Assembly: GCA_016840965.1 (NCBI GenBank)
Contig: JAEORI010000175.1
Coordinates: 1 to 35,523, forward strand
DNA length: 35,523 nucleotides
Source: Candidatus Thorarchaeota archaeon
GTDB lineage: Archaea; Asgardarchaeota; Thorarchaeia; Thorarchaeales; Thorarchaeaceae
Direction: 5' to 3'
Shown here: positions 23,369 through 31,768 of the stretch, in pieces
How positions within the stretch are numbered: position 1 is the first letter of the stretch
Layout of the letters: every line of letters begins with the position of its first letter
Translations under genes and position numbers: made by a program
Notes under the pieces: generated by a model
What the model saw: only the letters and a program-made list of their open reading frames with translations
Database searches by the model: none
Told to the model about the DNA's origin: nothing

Positions 23369-23749
23369 CTAGAGGTTGTCCTCTAAATAGTCTGCCAGCA
23401 TCCGGGCTTCGTCCGTAAGACAAGCGAGCTGTCCTTTACTACTGAGTGTTCCACCAGTCAGCAGGCCCATATTCTTCAGAGAGCGTAAGTTCCACTTCAC
23501 AGTGCTATAGGGAAGAGTACTTCTGCGCGAAACTTGGTCCGCAAGAGCCGTCAATGTAAACTCGTAAAACTTCAACAGCTCGTTACTCATTCTTAGTACC
23601 TGCTTTTGCGTATCGCTCAACCTAGCTTCAGCTAATCTGAAGAACGATGCAGCAAGACTTTGAAAAGCAGTTGTGGAGACCTTACGGTCACTTAAGAACA
23701 CATTCACCTCGTGACTTAATTTCGCAGTCACCTGCTGGATGGTAGTCAC
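23369..23749 (-). CDS. Winged-helix DNA-binding protein, possibly missing its true N terminus
   Basis: A 126-residue protein. Residues about 62-105 are a winged helix: FTLTALADQVSRRSTLPYSTVKWNLRSLKNMGLLTGG, with a recognition helix of YSTVKWNLRSL and a following wing. The preceding helices (about 25-60) may dimerise. It resembles ArsR/MarR-like archaeal regulators. The only in-frame start is a GTG at 23749 without a Shine-Dalgarno, while a good GAGGTG plus ATG lies 55 bases upstream in another frame. A one-base indel in the run AAAA before the GTG would join them. A dyad GTGCAAA/TTTGTAC (23839-23858) upstream is a candidate autoregulatory site. Confidence 0.7.
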   Translation of the reverse strand: MTTIQQVTAKLSHEVNVFLSDRKVSTTAFQSLAASFFRLAEARLSDTQKQVLRMSNELLKFYEFTLTALADQVSRRSTLPYSTVKWNLRSLKNMGLLTGGTLSSKGQLACLTDEARMLADYLEDNL

Positions 23750-23804
23750 CTTTTGTGTTCGAGACCCGATATCGATGGGCAGTGGTTGTAGTTTCGGTAC
23801 CCAT
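23688..23804 (-). other. 38-codon ORF with good Shine-Dalgarno, overlapping the HTH gene
   Basis: An ATG at 23804 has GAGGTG nine bases upstream and opens 38 codons (MGTETTTTAHRYRVSNTKGD and so on) before TGA. It overlaps the start of the HTH gene in a different frame. It could be a leader peptide, the true N terminus of the HTH protein separated by a frameshift, or chance. Confidence 0.35.
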
Positions 23805-23838
23805 TGCGTTTTTCACCTCGTTTATTTTGGGTCAGTTT

Positions 23839-23858
23839 GTGCAAATTGATGTTTGTAC
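23839..23858. promoter_or_regulatory. Imperfect dyad upstream of the HTH gene
   Basis: GTGCAAA and TTTGTAC match as an inverted repeat at six of seven positions around TTGATG, about 90 bases before the HTH start and close to a CTTAAGT-type AT-rich element. It is a possible operator. Confidence 0.3.
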
Positions 23859-23899
23859 TTAAGTTTTGCCTGTGAAGTAACTTCCAGCCAATAGTTCAT

Positions 23900-24388
23900 C
23901 TATTCAAGATCAGGCATTTCAAGACCCATTCTTCGAAGCTTGCCAAACCCTTGACTGAAGAGACTCATGTGATGTCTGATACTCTCCTCCGCATCTGCAA
24001 GATCTGAAAGAAAGGGTACAAGCTCCTCAAGTCCTCCAGCTTCGTATTCCTCTTTCATTGAATGTATTGTATCACTCATTCCTAGCATTTCATCAGAAAG
24101 GACCTGTGTTAAATCAATCATAGATTGAACTACTTCACGGGCAACAGGGTCTGGCATATATGGAAGGAAGTCCTCAAAAGCAACTCCAGCATTTCTGCAT
24201 TTCTCCACTCTTCCGGGTATAATCTCATCATACATAGACTGCATCCAGCTAATTCTTTCTCTACTAGTAAGGTCTCTCAGATTCTCAAGGGAAAAATAGC
24301 CAGTATAAGGTCCAAATTCTGTACTCTCAAAATAAATCCAATCTTCAAATGCGTCAAGGACACGACGCCATCCGTCATGCTCAGACAT
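23900..24388 (-). CDS. Hypothetical helical protein
   Basis: A 162-residue acidic, soluble and apparently all-helical protein. Features are an N-terminal EHDGWRRVLDAFEDWIYFES, then RERISWMQSMYDEIIPGRVEKC, DPVAREVVQSMIDLTQVLSDEMLGMSDTIHSM and a Met-rich end. I do not recognise the family, and no catalytic or metal-binding pattern stands out. It lies upstream of the HTH gene on the same strand (about 95 bases apart) and diverges from the nuclease-like gene. Confidence 0.65.
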   Translation of the reverse strand: MSEHDGWRRVLDAFEDWIYFESTEFGPYTGYFSLENLRDLTSRERISWMQSMYDEIIPGRVEKCRNAGVAFEDFLPYMPDPVAREVVQSMIDLTQVLSDEMLGMSDTIHSMKEEYEAGGLEELVPFLSDLADAEESIRHHMSLFSQGFGKLRRMGLEMPDLE

Positions 24389-24446
24389 GGGCCCACCTAA
24401 AAGACTGTTATCAATTGAGGTTATAAACTAGCGCGGTTGAAGAGAT

Positions 24447-25133
24447 ATGAAGATGACATCAAATATTTGCAGATCCATAATTGAAATTCTCAAGGCAACA
24501 AAAGATGATGGAGAGTTAAAAGAAACTAGCAAATTGAATGAGGAGGTTTCTGAGCTACTTGGGATAATGTCAAATGAGAAAATGTCCGTCCGTATTGATA
24601 GGACACAGAGAATTACTCTTGCCAAAAGAGCTATACAATTAGGTGCCAATCTGTCTGAGATAGTTGAACTCCTAACCTGGAAGGATTTTGAGGGATTTGT
24701 TGCATCTATCTTGATTGAAAATAACTATGAATGTGTGGAGAGTTTTCGCAGAAGAGGAAATTCGTTAATCCAAGGCATGGAAATTGATGTTATTGGCTTA
24801 AGAGGTAATACCATCATCGCTATTGATGCGAAGATGTGGGGAATTAGAACTGGAAAAACCTCAGCTCTTAAAATGGCTGCAGAAAAACAGAAAGATAGAA
24901 CACAGGAATTGAAAACTGAGTTGAATAATCTGTCCAAAAGGGTTCGAATGCTAAAAGAGGGAAAATACCAGCTAATTCCTGTGATTGTGACCTGGCTGGT
25001 AGAGGAAGTAGAGTTTCATGAAGGTGTGCCAGTGGTACCTATTTTCAAATTTAACTCATTCATTCTTGATATCGATCAATATGAAGATCTCATCGTTACA
25101 TACACAAGTCATCATCATATGACATCAAACTGA
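24447..25133 (+). CDS. PD-(D/E)XK nuclease-like protein
   Basis: A 228-residue protein. Residues 1-75 are helical. Residues about 78-130 fit a PD-(D/E)XK nuclease core: helix with WKDFEGFVASILIENNYE (Glu82), then GMEIDVIGLRG (Asp114) and IIAIDAKMW (Asp127-x-Lys129). This matches the restriction-endonuclease-like fold of Mrr or Holliday-junction-resolvase type proteins. A long helix follows (QKDRTQELKTELNNLSKRVR), and then a strand VIVTWLVEE. It could cut or bind DNA in repair or defence; no partner methylase is adjacent. GAAGAGAT precedes the ATG. Its 3' end overlaps the convergent carbonic-anhydrase-like gene by 19 bases. Confidence 0.7.
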   Translation: MKMTSNICRSIIEILKATKDDGELKETSKLNEEVSELLGIMSNEKMSVRIDRTQRITLAKRAIQLGANLSEIVELLTWKDFEGFVASILIENNYECVESFRRRGNSLIQGMEIDVIGLRGNTIIAIDAKMWGIRTGKTSALKMAAEKQKDRTQELKTELNNLSKRVRMLKEGKYQLIPVIVTWLVEEVEFHEGVPVVPIFKFNSFILDIDQYEDLIVTYTSHHHMTSN

Positions 25134-26122
25134 AACAGAGTATTTGTAACCGTATCCATCAACAATTCGTCTATTTCAAGTCGGAATATATCATGTGCCT
25201 CTTTAAGAGCTGGATAAGTAAGAAGATTCGCCTTGGTTGCTTTTGTCAACGACTTCACCCGATCCTCGGGGCTCTGAGGAGAAGAATTCTCAAAAGCAGC
25301 TGCAGCTCGTTCGAGTTCCTCTATTACTGATCGAAGTGAGGGATTCGAAATTGAATGCGGATGTAGTGAAGCAATTCCCGCACTGCATGACGGACCCTCT
25401 CCTTCAAAGTTGCCGTGAGCAACAATAAGTATCCGTTTTGTTTCGTTTCTGGATGAGAGCCATTTTTCAAAGAAATGGTTCAGTTGACTAGTTTCATCTC
25501 CATTGTGACTATATTCAGGGACATATCCGCCTAGTGTCGGGATTGACATTGGAACCCCTTTTTTTGTATTGGGAGGGCGAACTCTAGAGTCTGAACAGAT
25601 TAGAACGAGAAGGTTATCATCTAATTCATCAGGGATTCTAATCCTATGCATGAACTTGTTCTCATATTCATAGTTACGACCCTTTCCATGAACTATGATT
25701 TTTACACGTCCATTCTCATAATTTACTTGAAATGCAATAATTGGTAATGAGTGCAAATCGGGGTGTTGTGTGATATTTTCAATAGTTTCTCGAACTATTT
25801 CCATTGATTCATCAATATCAAATGTAACAATGATCCCTCTCTTATTAGGAAATTTACTATTGAAAGAGGCAGGACCCTTGAATAATGTTGGAGCCAAATC
25901 AGGGGGTAACAATGCATAATTTGGTACTCTACTCGCATGAAGTGCATCACCTTGACTCATACTGAAGAGCTGTAAATCCTGACCACTTCTGGTTATTGGA
26001 GAAATTAGTAGGAATTGAGGAGACTGTCCCTGAGATGCAAGTTCCATACGAGCTAAAAGAACGGGATCCTTTTTGCTCTCAGCAACAACCTTCTCAGATA
26101 ATTCCATTAACTCATTAATCAT
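25115..26122 (-). CDS. Beta-carbonic-anhydrase-like protein with altered zinc site
   Basis: A 335-residue protein. Residues about 170-250 contain LLVLICSDSRVRPP (Cys176-x-Asp178-x-Arg180, the beta-carbonic anhydrase signature) and RILIVAHGNFEGEGPSC (His236). In true enzymes the zinc ligands are Cys, His and a Cys three residues after the His. Here that position is Phe, and the next Cys is at 246. Zinc may still be bound, but carbonic anhydrase activity is doubtful. The first 165 residues (including RGIIVTFDIDESMEIVRETIENI) form an additional domain I do not recognise. No signal peptide. It diverges from the RimK-type gene and converges with the nuclease-like gene. Confidence 0.6.
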   Translation of the reverse strand: MINELMELSEKVVAESKKDPVLLARMELASQGQSPQFLLISPITRSGQDLQLFSMSQGDALHASRVPNYALLPPDLAPTLFKGPASFNSKFPNKRGIIVTFDIDESMEIVRETIENITQHPDLHSLPIIAFQVNYENGRVKIIVHGKGRNYEYENKFMHRIRIPDELDDNLLVLICSDSRVRPPNTKKGVPMSIPTLGGYVPEYSHNGDETSQLNHFFEKWLSSRNETKRILIVAHGNFEGEGPSCSAGIASLHPHSISNPSLRSVIEELERAAAAFENSSPQSPEDRVKSLTKATKANLLTYPALKEAHDIFRLEIDELLMDTVTNTLFQFDVI

Positions 26123-26214
26123 ACAAAGCCACTCAGATACATTCCCTGTATTGAATTGTGCCTGGAAAGTATTTGGGTTTGTCTAAATTCGAGAACTGGG
26201 GTTGTGGATAGTCC

Positions 26215-26220
26215 TTTTAA
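26215..26220 (+). promoter_or_regulatory. TATA-like element of the RimK-type gene
   Basis: TTTTAA within GTCCTTTTAACTG stands about 45 bases before the ATG at 26264, predicting transcription from near 26243 and a leader of about 20 bases carrying AGGTGAT. Confidence 0.35.
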
Positions 26221-26263
26221 CTGAGAATCAAGTCCCAGTGAATAGTTCGCTCAGGTGATATCC

Positions 26264-27160
26264 ATGTCCATGCTAAAATTCGGAGTCGTCTATCATGACA
26301 ACATAAACAATTGGGCAACCAAGAGTCTCATAGAAGCAATCGAAGCAAAAGAGCATGTCGTGAAACCATTTCGACTCTCAGATGTTTCTGCTCAACTCCC
26401 AAACAAATTCACTCATTTGGAAGATGAAGACATATCGGACATTGATGGAGTATTAGTTAGAACTATTGGATTCGGTACTGGGGACCAAATAACATTCAGA
26501 ATAAGCCTGCTGGAGCATTTTGAAGATGTAGGCATCTATGTGATGAACCCAGCCTACTCCTTTAGAAGAGCAAAGGACAAGTATGCAACTTTGACAGCAC
26601 TTCACAAGGCTGGAATAAAAGTCCCAAAAACCTACATTGGAGAGAATCTCGAAGCGGCAATCGAATTTGTAGACAAAGTAGGCGATGTTATCGTTAAACC
26701 ATTGATAGGTGCACGAGGGATGGGAGCAATTAGAACAGAACATCGTGAACTTACATATCGAGCTATGAAGTTCATTCATCAATTGGGTCAAGTACTCTAT
26801 GTACAAGAGGTCATTGATAAACCAAAACGCGACATTCGAGCTTTCGTAATTGGAGGAGAGTTAATTGGCGCTATGTATAGATATGTCCCAGAAGGTATTG
26901 AGGGAGAATGGAGAACAAACGTGCATGGCGGAGGAAAGGCAGAACTAGCCACTTTAACGCAGGAATATGAAGAATGTGCGATTAAAACTGCAGAGGTGCT
27001 GAAATTAGACTATACAGGTGTTGATATCATTGAGGCTCCAGATGGCCCGTGTGTGATAGAAGCAAATGCTGCTCCCTCATGGAGTGCTTTATCGAGAGTT
27101 ACGGGGATTGATGTAGCTTCATTAATTATTGATAGATTAATAGAACAATCAACCCGTTAG
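26264..27160 (+). CDS. RimK-type ATP-grasp ligase
   Basis: A 298-residue ATP-grasp enzyme of the RimK/LysX/MptN group. After an N-terminal alpha/beta domain come RRAKDKYATLTALHKAGIKVPKTYIG (ATP-binding entry), VIVKPLIGARGMGAIR (glycine-rich ATP loop), QEVIDKPKRDIRAFVIGGELIGAMYR, and GVDIIEAPDGPCVIEANAAPSW with the Mg-binding Glu and Asn. Such enzymes ligate amino acids, often glutamate, to carboxyl groups on cofactors (tetrahydromethanopterin, F420), ribosomal protein S6 or carrier protein LysW. The substrate cannot be chosen from sequence alone. AGGTGAT six bases before the ATG at 26264 favours that start over the GTG at 26255. Its stop overlaps the proteasome gene's end by 12 bases. Confidence 0.88.
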   Translation: MSMLKFGVVYHDNINNWATKSLIEAIEAKEHVVKPFRLSDVSAQLPNKFTHLEDEDISDIDGVLVRTIGFGTGDQITFRISLLEHFEDVGIYVMNPAYSFRRAKDKYATLTALHKAGIKVPKTYIGENLEAAIEFVDKVGDVIVKPLIGARGMGAIRTEHRELTYRAMKFIHQLGQVLYVQEVIDKPKRDIRAFVIGGELIGAMYRYVPEGIEGEWRTNVHGGGKAELATLTQEYEECAIKTAEVLKLDYTGVDIIEAPDGPCVIEANAAPSWSALSRVTGIDVASLIIDRLIEQSTR

Positions 27161-27889
27161 TCTTGCTTTCAATATCTCCTCAACTTCATCTTGGCTCAAA
27201 ATTCTGAAGATTTTCTCTTTGGTGTTAATCCTGCCAATCTCGAGCGTCTTTGCTTTTTCATCAGGATCAACATCGGCCTTATCAGTCGCTTTCAAGAGTC
27301 CCTCAATTGCTAAATCGAGTGCTCCATCAAGCGAGATTGAATCTTTGTACTTTTCACCAAAGAAGTCGCGAACCACATCAGCTTCCTTTCCGATAGCAGC
27401 TGCTTTCCATCCCCAGAATGAACCAGAGGGGTCAGTTGTATATAGTTGAGGACCATGGTCGTCAACGCCAGCAACAAGCAGAGACACTCCATACGGTCGA
27501 ACTCCACCATACTGAGTATGAAGTTGTTTTGTGTCACATATATTTACAACTAGTGATGAAACGGATATGGGTTCGTCATAGCTAAGCCTATTGATTTGAG
27601 CTTGAACACGAGCCTGATCTATCAGCTTTCTAGCATCTGCATGCAGACCCGCAATTGCTGTTCCCACGTGGTCATCGATAAGTAGTATTTTCTTGAGCGA
27701 GTCAAGATCAGCCATTGGGTGAGGAGCACGTTTCTCTCCTACTAAGACAACACCATTTGTTGCCTTGACTCCCACAGCAAGTGGTCCGTGACGTACTGCT
27801 TCTGTAGCATATTCTACCTGATACAGTCGACCTTCTGGACTGAATACTGTAATAGCGCGGTCATAACCCATGCTCTGTGTTGGGAACAT
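27149..27889 (-). CDS. psmA: Proteasome subunit alpha
   Basis: A 246-residue protein with the archaeal proteasome alpha signature: GYDRAITVFSPEGRLYQVEYATEAVRHGP (the N-terminal alpha-subunit motif forming helix H0 and the gate), GVVLVGEKR, HVGTAIAGLHADAR, and YGGVRPYGVSLLVAG. Lengths and order fit the 20S alpha ring that gates access to the catalytic beta chamber and docks PAN-type ATPases. The N-terminal MFPTQSM before GYDR is typical. The end is basic rather than HbYX-binding specific. No Shine-Dalgarno is evident. The radical SAM gene lies about 108 bases upstream on the same strand, and a TATA-like element in that gap suggests separate transcription. Confidence 0.96.
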   Translation of the reverse strand: MFPTQSMGYDRAITVFSPEGRLYQVEYATEAVRHGPLAVGVKATNGVVLVGEKRAPHPMADLDSLKKILLIDDHVGTAIAGLHADARKLIDQARVQAQINRLSYDEPISVSSLVVNICDTKQLHTQYGGVRPYGVSLLVAGVDDHGPQLYTTDPSGSFWGWKAAAIGKEADVVRDFFGEKYKDSISLDGALDLAIEGLLKATDKADVDPDEKAKTLEIGRINTKEKIFRILSQDEVEEILKARLTG

Positions 27890-27960
27890 TGTCGAATATC
27901 ACTCCAGCAAGTTAGAACGTAGCATCTTGCAAGATTCAAATCAAGGTCATTCCTAGGGCG

Positions 27961-27967
27961 TTTAAAA
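27961..27967 (-). promoter_or_regulatory. psmA: TATA-like element of the proteasome alpha gene
   Basis: On the minus strand CCTTTTAAACG lies about 75 bases before the psmA ATG, predicting a start near 27938 and a leader of about 48 bases. Confidence 0.35.
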
Positions 27968-27997
27968 GGTTGTCTGTGTGTTCCCAAACGCTTTGTA

Positions 27998-28693
27998 CTA
28001 TCGCCAGTCCAGTCGCAATTTAATACCACTAGGAATTTGATTGAAGACTGATTTAACCTCGTCAATATCAGGTTCCCAATAATCTTTCACATCATCTTGT
28101 CGAGTACCCGAGGATTTTACATAATTTTGTACTGTATATTCTCCTGCAAAGCCTAGGTCATTTAGCAATTGAGAAATTTCTAGAATTTCAGATGGTCTGG
28201 TAAGTCCACCAACATATGTTGTTCTTGGCCAGAATGCAACATTGGAATCAAGAATCATCTTGATACTCTGTTCAACTTTGGACCAAGGATTGAGCTGGAC
28301 ACGTGTCACATAGCTATAATTTTCAGGGATTGTTTTAATGTCAAACCATATTGAATCCAAGAATGGAAGCGATTTCTCTAAGACACCAAGAATAGTTCCC
28401 TGAGTATTGAGATTGATATGTTTCGCATCTTCAGATCGTAATTCTTTGAGTAAATACGGTAGATCTTTATGGATGGTAGGTTCTCCTCCGGTGATGCAGT
28501 AGCCATTTGTCAGATTCCCTTGGAGTCGTTGTACAATATCTTCAATTGCCATTTCTTCACCAGATGTGCGCGCGATGATTTTGGCATTCTGACAGTATGG
28601 GCAATCCAAATTGCACCCTGCAGTAAAAAGTACACTCACAGGGATACCGGGAACGTCAACAAGACTAATGTCAATTATAGATGCAACGCGCAT
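27998..28693 (-). CDS. Radical SAM protein, anaerobic ribonucleotide-reductase activase-like
   Basis: A 231-residue radical SAM enzyme. The cluster motif is CNLDCPYC (Cys27, 31, 34; C-x3-C-x2-C), followed by the SAM-binding ITGGEPTIH. The short N-terminal segment IDISLVDVPGIPVSVLFTAG is the form seen in NrdG/pyruvate-formate-lyase-activase-like proteins. These use a 4Fe-4S cluster and S-adenosylmethionine to generate a glycyl radical on a partner, or act in related reactions. No ribonucleotide reductase gene is in the window, so the partner is unknown. The ATG at 28693 has a GAAAGG-like sequence close by. Confidence 0.85.
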   Translation of the reverse strand: MRVASIIDISLVDVPGIPVSVLFTAGCNLDCPYCQNAKIIARTSGEEMAIEDIVQRLQGNLTNGYCITGGEPTIHKDLPYLLKELRSEDAKHINLNTQGTILGVLEKSLPFLDSIWFDIKTIPENYSYVTRVQLNPWSKVEQSIKMILDSNVAFWPRTTYVGGLTRPSEILEISQLLNDLGFAGEYTVQNYVKSSGTRQDDVKDYWEPDIDEVKSVFNQIPSGIKLRLDWR

Positions 28694-28842
28694 AACCTTT
28701 CAATTCCATATCATTCTAATTCAGGGTAGTGTACATCAGCCTGCATGGGATAATATTCGAGTAGTATTACTAGATTTCTTGAAGCTTTTTTCTAGAACTT
28801 ACTTAAGATAAAACCTCTTGCAAACTTGTGGGGACCGTGCAT

Positions 28843-29121
28843 ATGACCATGGAGAATAAATGTATCTCTAGAAACGACATTCTTCAAAGTACATTGTTTC
28901 ATATTCAAATCAAACAGTGTCAATATATTGATAACTTTCCAGAAGCCGTTACGACAGTTATTGATAATGCGGTGGGAAAGAAAAAGCTGAAGAATTATAG
29001 TGAGATTAAGAATAAACTCTATCGTATTAGAACTAACTTTTTCGCGATTAACAAAGGAAAGGTTAGAAAGAAGGACTTCTTTGAGGGCCTTTATGAACGT
29101 ATAGAGAACCGCATACGATAG
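28843..29121 (+). CDS. Small basic protein of unknown function
   Basis: A 92-residue basic protein with two cysteines near the N terminus and a Lys/Arg-rich C-terminal half (KKKLKNYSEIKNKLYRIRTN, KGKVRKKDFFEGL). It may bind nucleic acid, but no motif confirms it. The frame opens at a GTG (28828), but the ATG at 28843 is the first strong start; no clear Shine-Dalgarno is present, and an AT-rich CTTACTTAAGATAAAA lies about 35 bases upstream. It ends with TAG, 11 bases from the convergent kinase gene. The AT-richness and small size leave some doubt that it is translated. Confidence 0.5.
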   Translation: MTMENKCISRNDILQSTLFHIQIKQCQYIDNFPEAVTTVIDNAVGKKKLKNYSEIKNKLYRIRTNFFAINKGKVRKKDFFEGLYERIENRIR

Positions 29122-29132
29122 TAAAGCTGATT

Positions 29133-30608
29133 CTATCTCTTCTTTCTAGAATTCGCTTTTTTAAGACTGACAATGAATTTCGAACCCAAAGCAGGTTTAC
29201 CATTTACTCTATCTTGAACTTCAATTGACCCACCATATTTACGTATCATTTGAGATACTAGAGCGATCCCTACACCACCGCCATGTTTTCTCTCTTTGAA
29301 CAGAGTGCTTTTTCTTAAATCACTGAGACCGGGTCCATCATCAGCTATTATTATGTTGTACGAATCAGCCTTTTCTTTACATTCTATCCAGACTTGTTTC
29401 CTTTCTTTTGGATTGTGACGAGCTGCATTCTCCAATAGATTCCAGAGCAACTCACCAAGTAAAACATCAGCTTCAACAAGTAGATTCTTTTTCAGTCCTT
29501 GGACATGTACTTGGGCGCTATAGACTCGTTCCAAGACCTTGATTTTCTCAGTTAGAATAGGAATGGCATCAATCCGGGAGAGTGGAATGTACCGAATTTG
29601 AGCGGCACGTTTCACTTTAGTAATAAGCCGATTACATCGCTCTACAGCATCAAGAATATCCTTTCTTGCATCAATGATGTAAGACGGAGGCACTTCTTCT
29701 TCAAGAAGTCCTGTACTTGTCATGATTACCTGAAGTTGGTTAGTGATGTCATGACCCAACAAATCTAGATAGAACTGGACTGTTTCTTCTGCTTCTTTCT
29801 GGGATGAGATTTCAGTAATTACAGCAAAAGTACCAATGAATTTGCCAGAACGGTCGAAATATGGAGTAGCGGAAATAATAGTGGGGATGATTTCTCCAGT
29901 TTTACTAACCCAACTCAGTTCATAGCTGTCTGAAACTCCAGATTTTCGCTCAGACATTTTTGTGTTGAATTCGTCTGCAGTCATCTCCTCAGTAAGATCT
30001 GTCCATCTTTTACCAATTATCTCAGAGGATTCATATCCTAGCATTCGACAAAAGGCGTCATTCGCATAAACCAAGTTACCGGATTCATCATCAATTGCCA
30101 GACCATCATTCATAGTTTCAACTAGTAGTTTATACCTTGTTTCAGATTCTTCAAGGGCTTCCCTATTTTGGAGGAGCTGTGTTATATCAAGGTAATGAGC
30201 AATGGTTTTGGTTTTTCCATCAGATGTCTGGAATATTTCTATTCGTCCCTCGAGTGTAATTTCCTTTCCATCTGCTCGTATTATATTGAATGAATACACG
30301 TCAGGAACTTGTTCACCGCTTCGCCTACGCTCATATCTTTCTGCTATCGTCTTTACCGTGTCATCCTGCAAATATTGACGAAAATCATGACCAATTTGAT
30401 CTTTGCTTTTAGCACCAAAAATTCTCGCGCCTGGTTCGTTGATATATTCTAGAATATAGTCATCACCAACAATAGCTATGCCTTCATGCGCATTGTCAAG
30501 AATTATTTTTAGAATTGCTTTATCTCCCAAGGAATCGAAAAACAAGTCTCTTTCATCAGATGCATCTGATTTATTTTTTTGAGCCCGTTTTCTAGTTCCC
30601 TGCGGCAT
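29133..30608 (-). CDS. Cytosolic PAS-domain sensor histidine kinase
   Basis: A 491-residue protein without membrane helices. It has a basic N terminus and two PAS domains (about 30-148, beginning ILKIILDNAHEGIAIV, and about 157-270, beginning ETRYKLLVETMNDGLAID). The kinase domain follows: H-box LDLLGHDITNQLQ with His286, N-box LLENAARHN, DDGPGL (G1/D-box), and KHGGGVGIALVSQMIRKYGG (G2). It should autophosphorylate His286 in response to an internal signal such as redox state, oxygen or a ligand sensed by the PAS domains. No response regulator is adjacent. GGAGG nine bases before the ATG at 30608 sets the start; the ATG at 30617 directly abuts that Shine-Dalgarno and is less likely. Confidence 0.92.
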   Translation of the reverse strand: MPQGTRKRAQKNKSDASDERDLFFDSLGDKAILKIILDNAHEGIAIVGDDYILEYINEPGARIFGAKSKDQIGHDFRQYLQDDTVKTIAERYERRRSGEQVPDVYSFNIIRADGKEITLEGRIEIFQTSDGKTKTIAHYLDITQLLQNREALEESETRYKLLVETMNDGLAIDDESGNLVYANDAFCRMLGYESSEIIGKRWTDLTEEMTADEFNTKMSERKSGVSDSYELSWVSKTGEIIPTIISATPYFDRSGKFIGTFAVITEISSQKEAEETVQFYLDLLGHDITNQLQVIMTSTGLLEEEVPPSYIIDARKDILDAVERCNRLITKVKRAAQIRYIPLSRIDAIPILTEKIKVLERVYSAQVHVQGLKKNLLVEADVLLGELLWNLLENAARHNPKERKQVWIECKEKADSYNIIIADDGPGLSDLRKSTLFKERKHGGGVGIALVSQMIRKYGGSIEVQDRVNGKPALGSKFIVSLKKANSRKKR

Positions 30609-30878
30609 TTCTTGCATCCTCCAGGATCAGTTTATCTCGAATTTGTTGGCTAAGTTGGGTTGAGTTGCTAATGAATTATTTTGAGATTGAATCAACATTT
30701 TCGCATTTTATGCCTTCCTAGCTCCTAAGTAAATTTCATCCAGGACTTGTTAATCTCTTTTGAACACCAGTATCTTGCTAGATAATGCATCTTAACAATC
30801 AATCGATTTAGAAAAGCTACATAGAGAAATGACCCATAAACAGTAAGCGAGATATGTATGATAGAGAATTAACGCGTG

Positions 30879-31757
30879 ATGCTCTTGATTGAGATTTCAA
30901 AACCCCTAAAGATTGGATTCGAAAAGACTTGCGAATGTCCTCCAAAACACATCAACTGCATGACTGCGAAGGAATGGCTCCAATCACAGATTGCAATATG
31001 GGAGTTTCATTACGAGAAGAGAGATATTAGAGATAAACATATTCACCCAGCAGTTTTTGCAATCGCACTTCCAGAGAAATGCATTAGATTGTTCACCCAT
31101 AAAGGTGAACTTGTTCTTGATCCGTTTGTTGGTATAGGTACTACATTAGTGGCAGCCCAAGATCTCGGACGCAATGCAGTGGGATTTGATCTTAAAGCTG
31201 AATATATTGAGTTAGCAAAAACACGACTAGCAAGTAAACAGTGTGAAACAGTTCAACTAGCGATTAATGATGATGCATTGAACATATCTGATTATTTTGA
31301 GGAGGAAACAGTAAGTCTGTGTGTGACATCGCCACCATATGCGAATCTACTAAATAGAGCTCGTAAAAATAAGAGCAAACGTGGGGATCTCAGGGAAGAC
31401 AAGCATTTTCTTGAAGTGCAACAATATTCCGAGGACCCTCGAGACCTTGGAACTATGGGTCCAGACTTATATGCTGATTCATTAGGTGAAATCTTCGGGC
31501 GTATTCTACCTATTCTAAAACCAAATGGAAATTGTGTGATTAATATTTCAGATTACTGGTGGAAAGGACAACGTATTCCAATTCATGTGAAAGTAATTAA
31601 TACACTTCAAAAGGTTGGATATGAACTTCGAAATACTATAATTTGGGATAGACGTAATGTTGTAAACAAGGTTGGCATCTTCGGGTGGCCTTCCAATTTT
31701 ATAACTCTAACAACAACTTTCGAGTATCTACTCCATTTCTGGAAACCCTCAAAATGA
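30879..31757 (+). CDS. N4-cytosine/N6-adenine-type DNA methyltransferase
   Basis: A 292-residue enzyme of the N6/N4 amino-methyltransferase family. SAM-binding motif I is DPFVGIGTTLVAA (residues 81-93), followed by AVGFDLKAEYIELAKTRL. The catalytic motif IV is TSPPYANLL (Ser151-Pro-Pro-Tyr154), and the TSPPY form favours N4-cytosine methylation. Motif I precedes motif IV, as in the gamma-type order, and the target-recognition region would follow. There is no restriction endonuclease next to it, so it may be an orphan methylase or act on DNA for regulation. GTG at 30876 is one codon upstream of the ATG. No clear Shine-Dalgarno is seen. Confidence 0.87.
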   Translation: MLLIEISKPLKIGFEKTCECPPKHINCMTAKEWLQSQIAIWEFHYEKRDIRDKHIHPAVFAIALPEKCIRLFTHKGELVLDPFVGIGTTLVAAQDLGRNAVGFDLKAEYIELAKTRLASKQCETVQLAINDDALNISDYFEEETVSLCVTSPPYANLLNRARKNKSKRGDLREDKHFLEVQQYSEDPRDLGTMGPDLYADSLGEIFGRILPILKPNGNCVINISDYWWKGQRIPIHVKVINTLQKVGYELRNTIIWDRRNVVNKVGIFGWPSNFITLTTTFEYLLHFWKPSK

Positions 31758-31768
31758 AACTTCATTCT

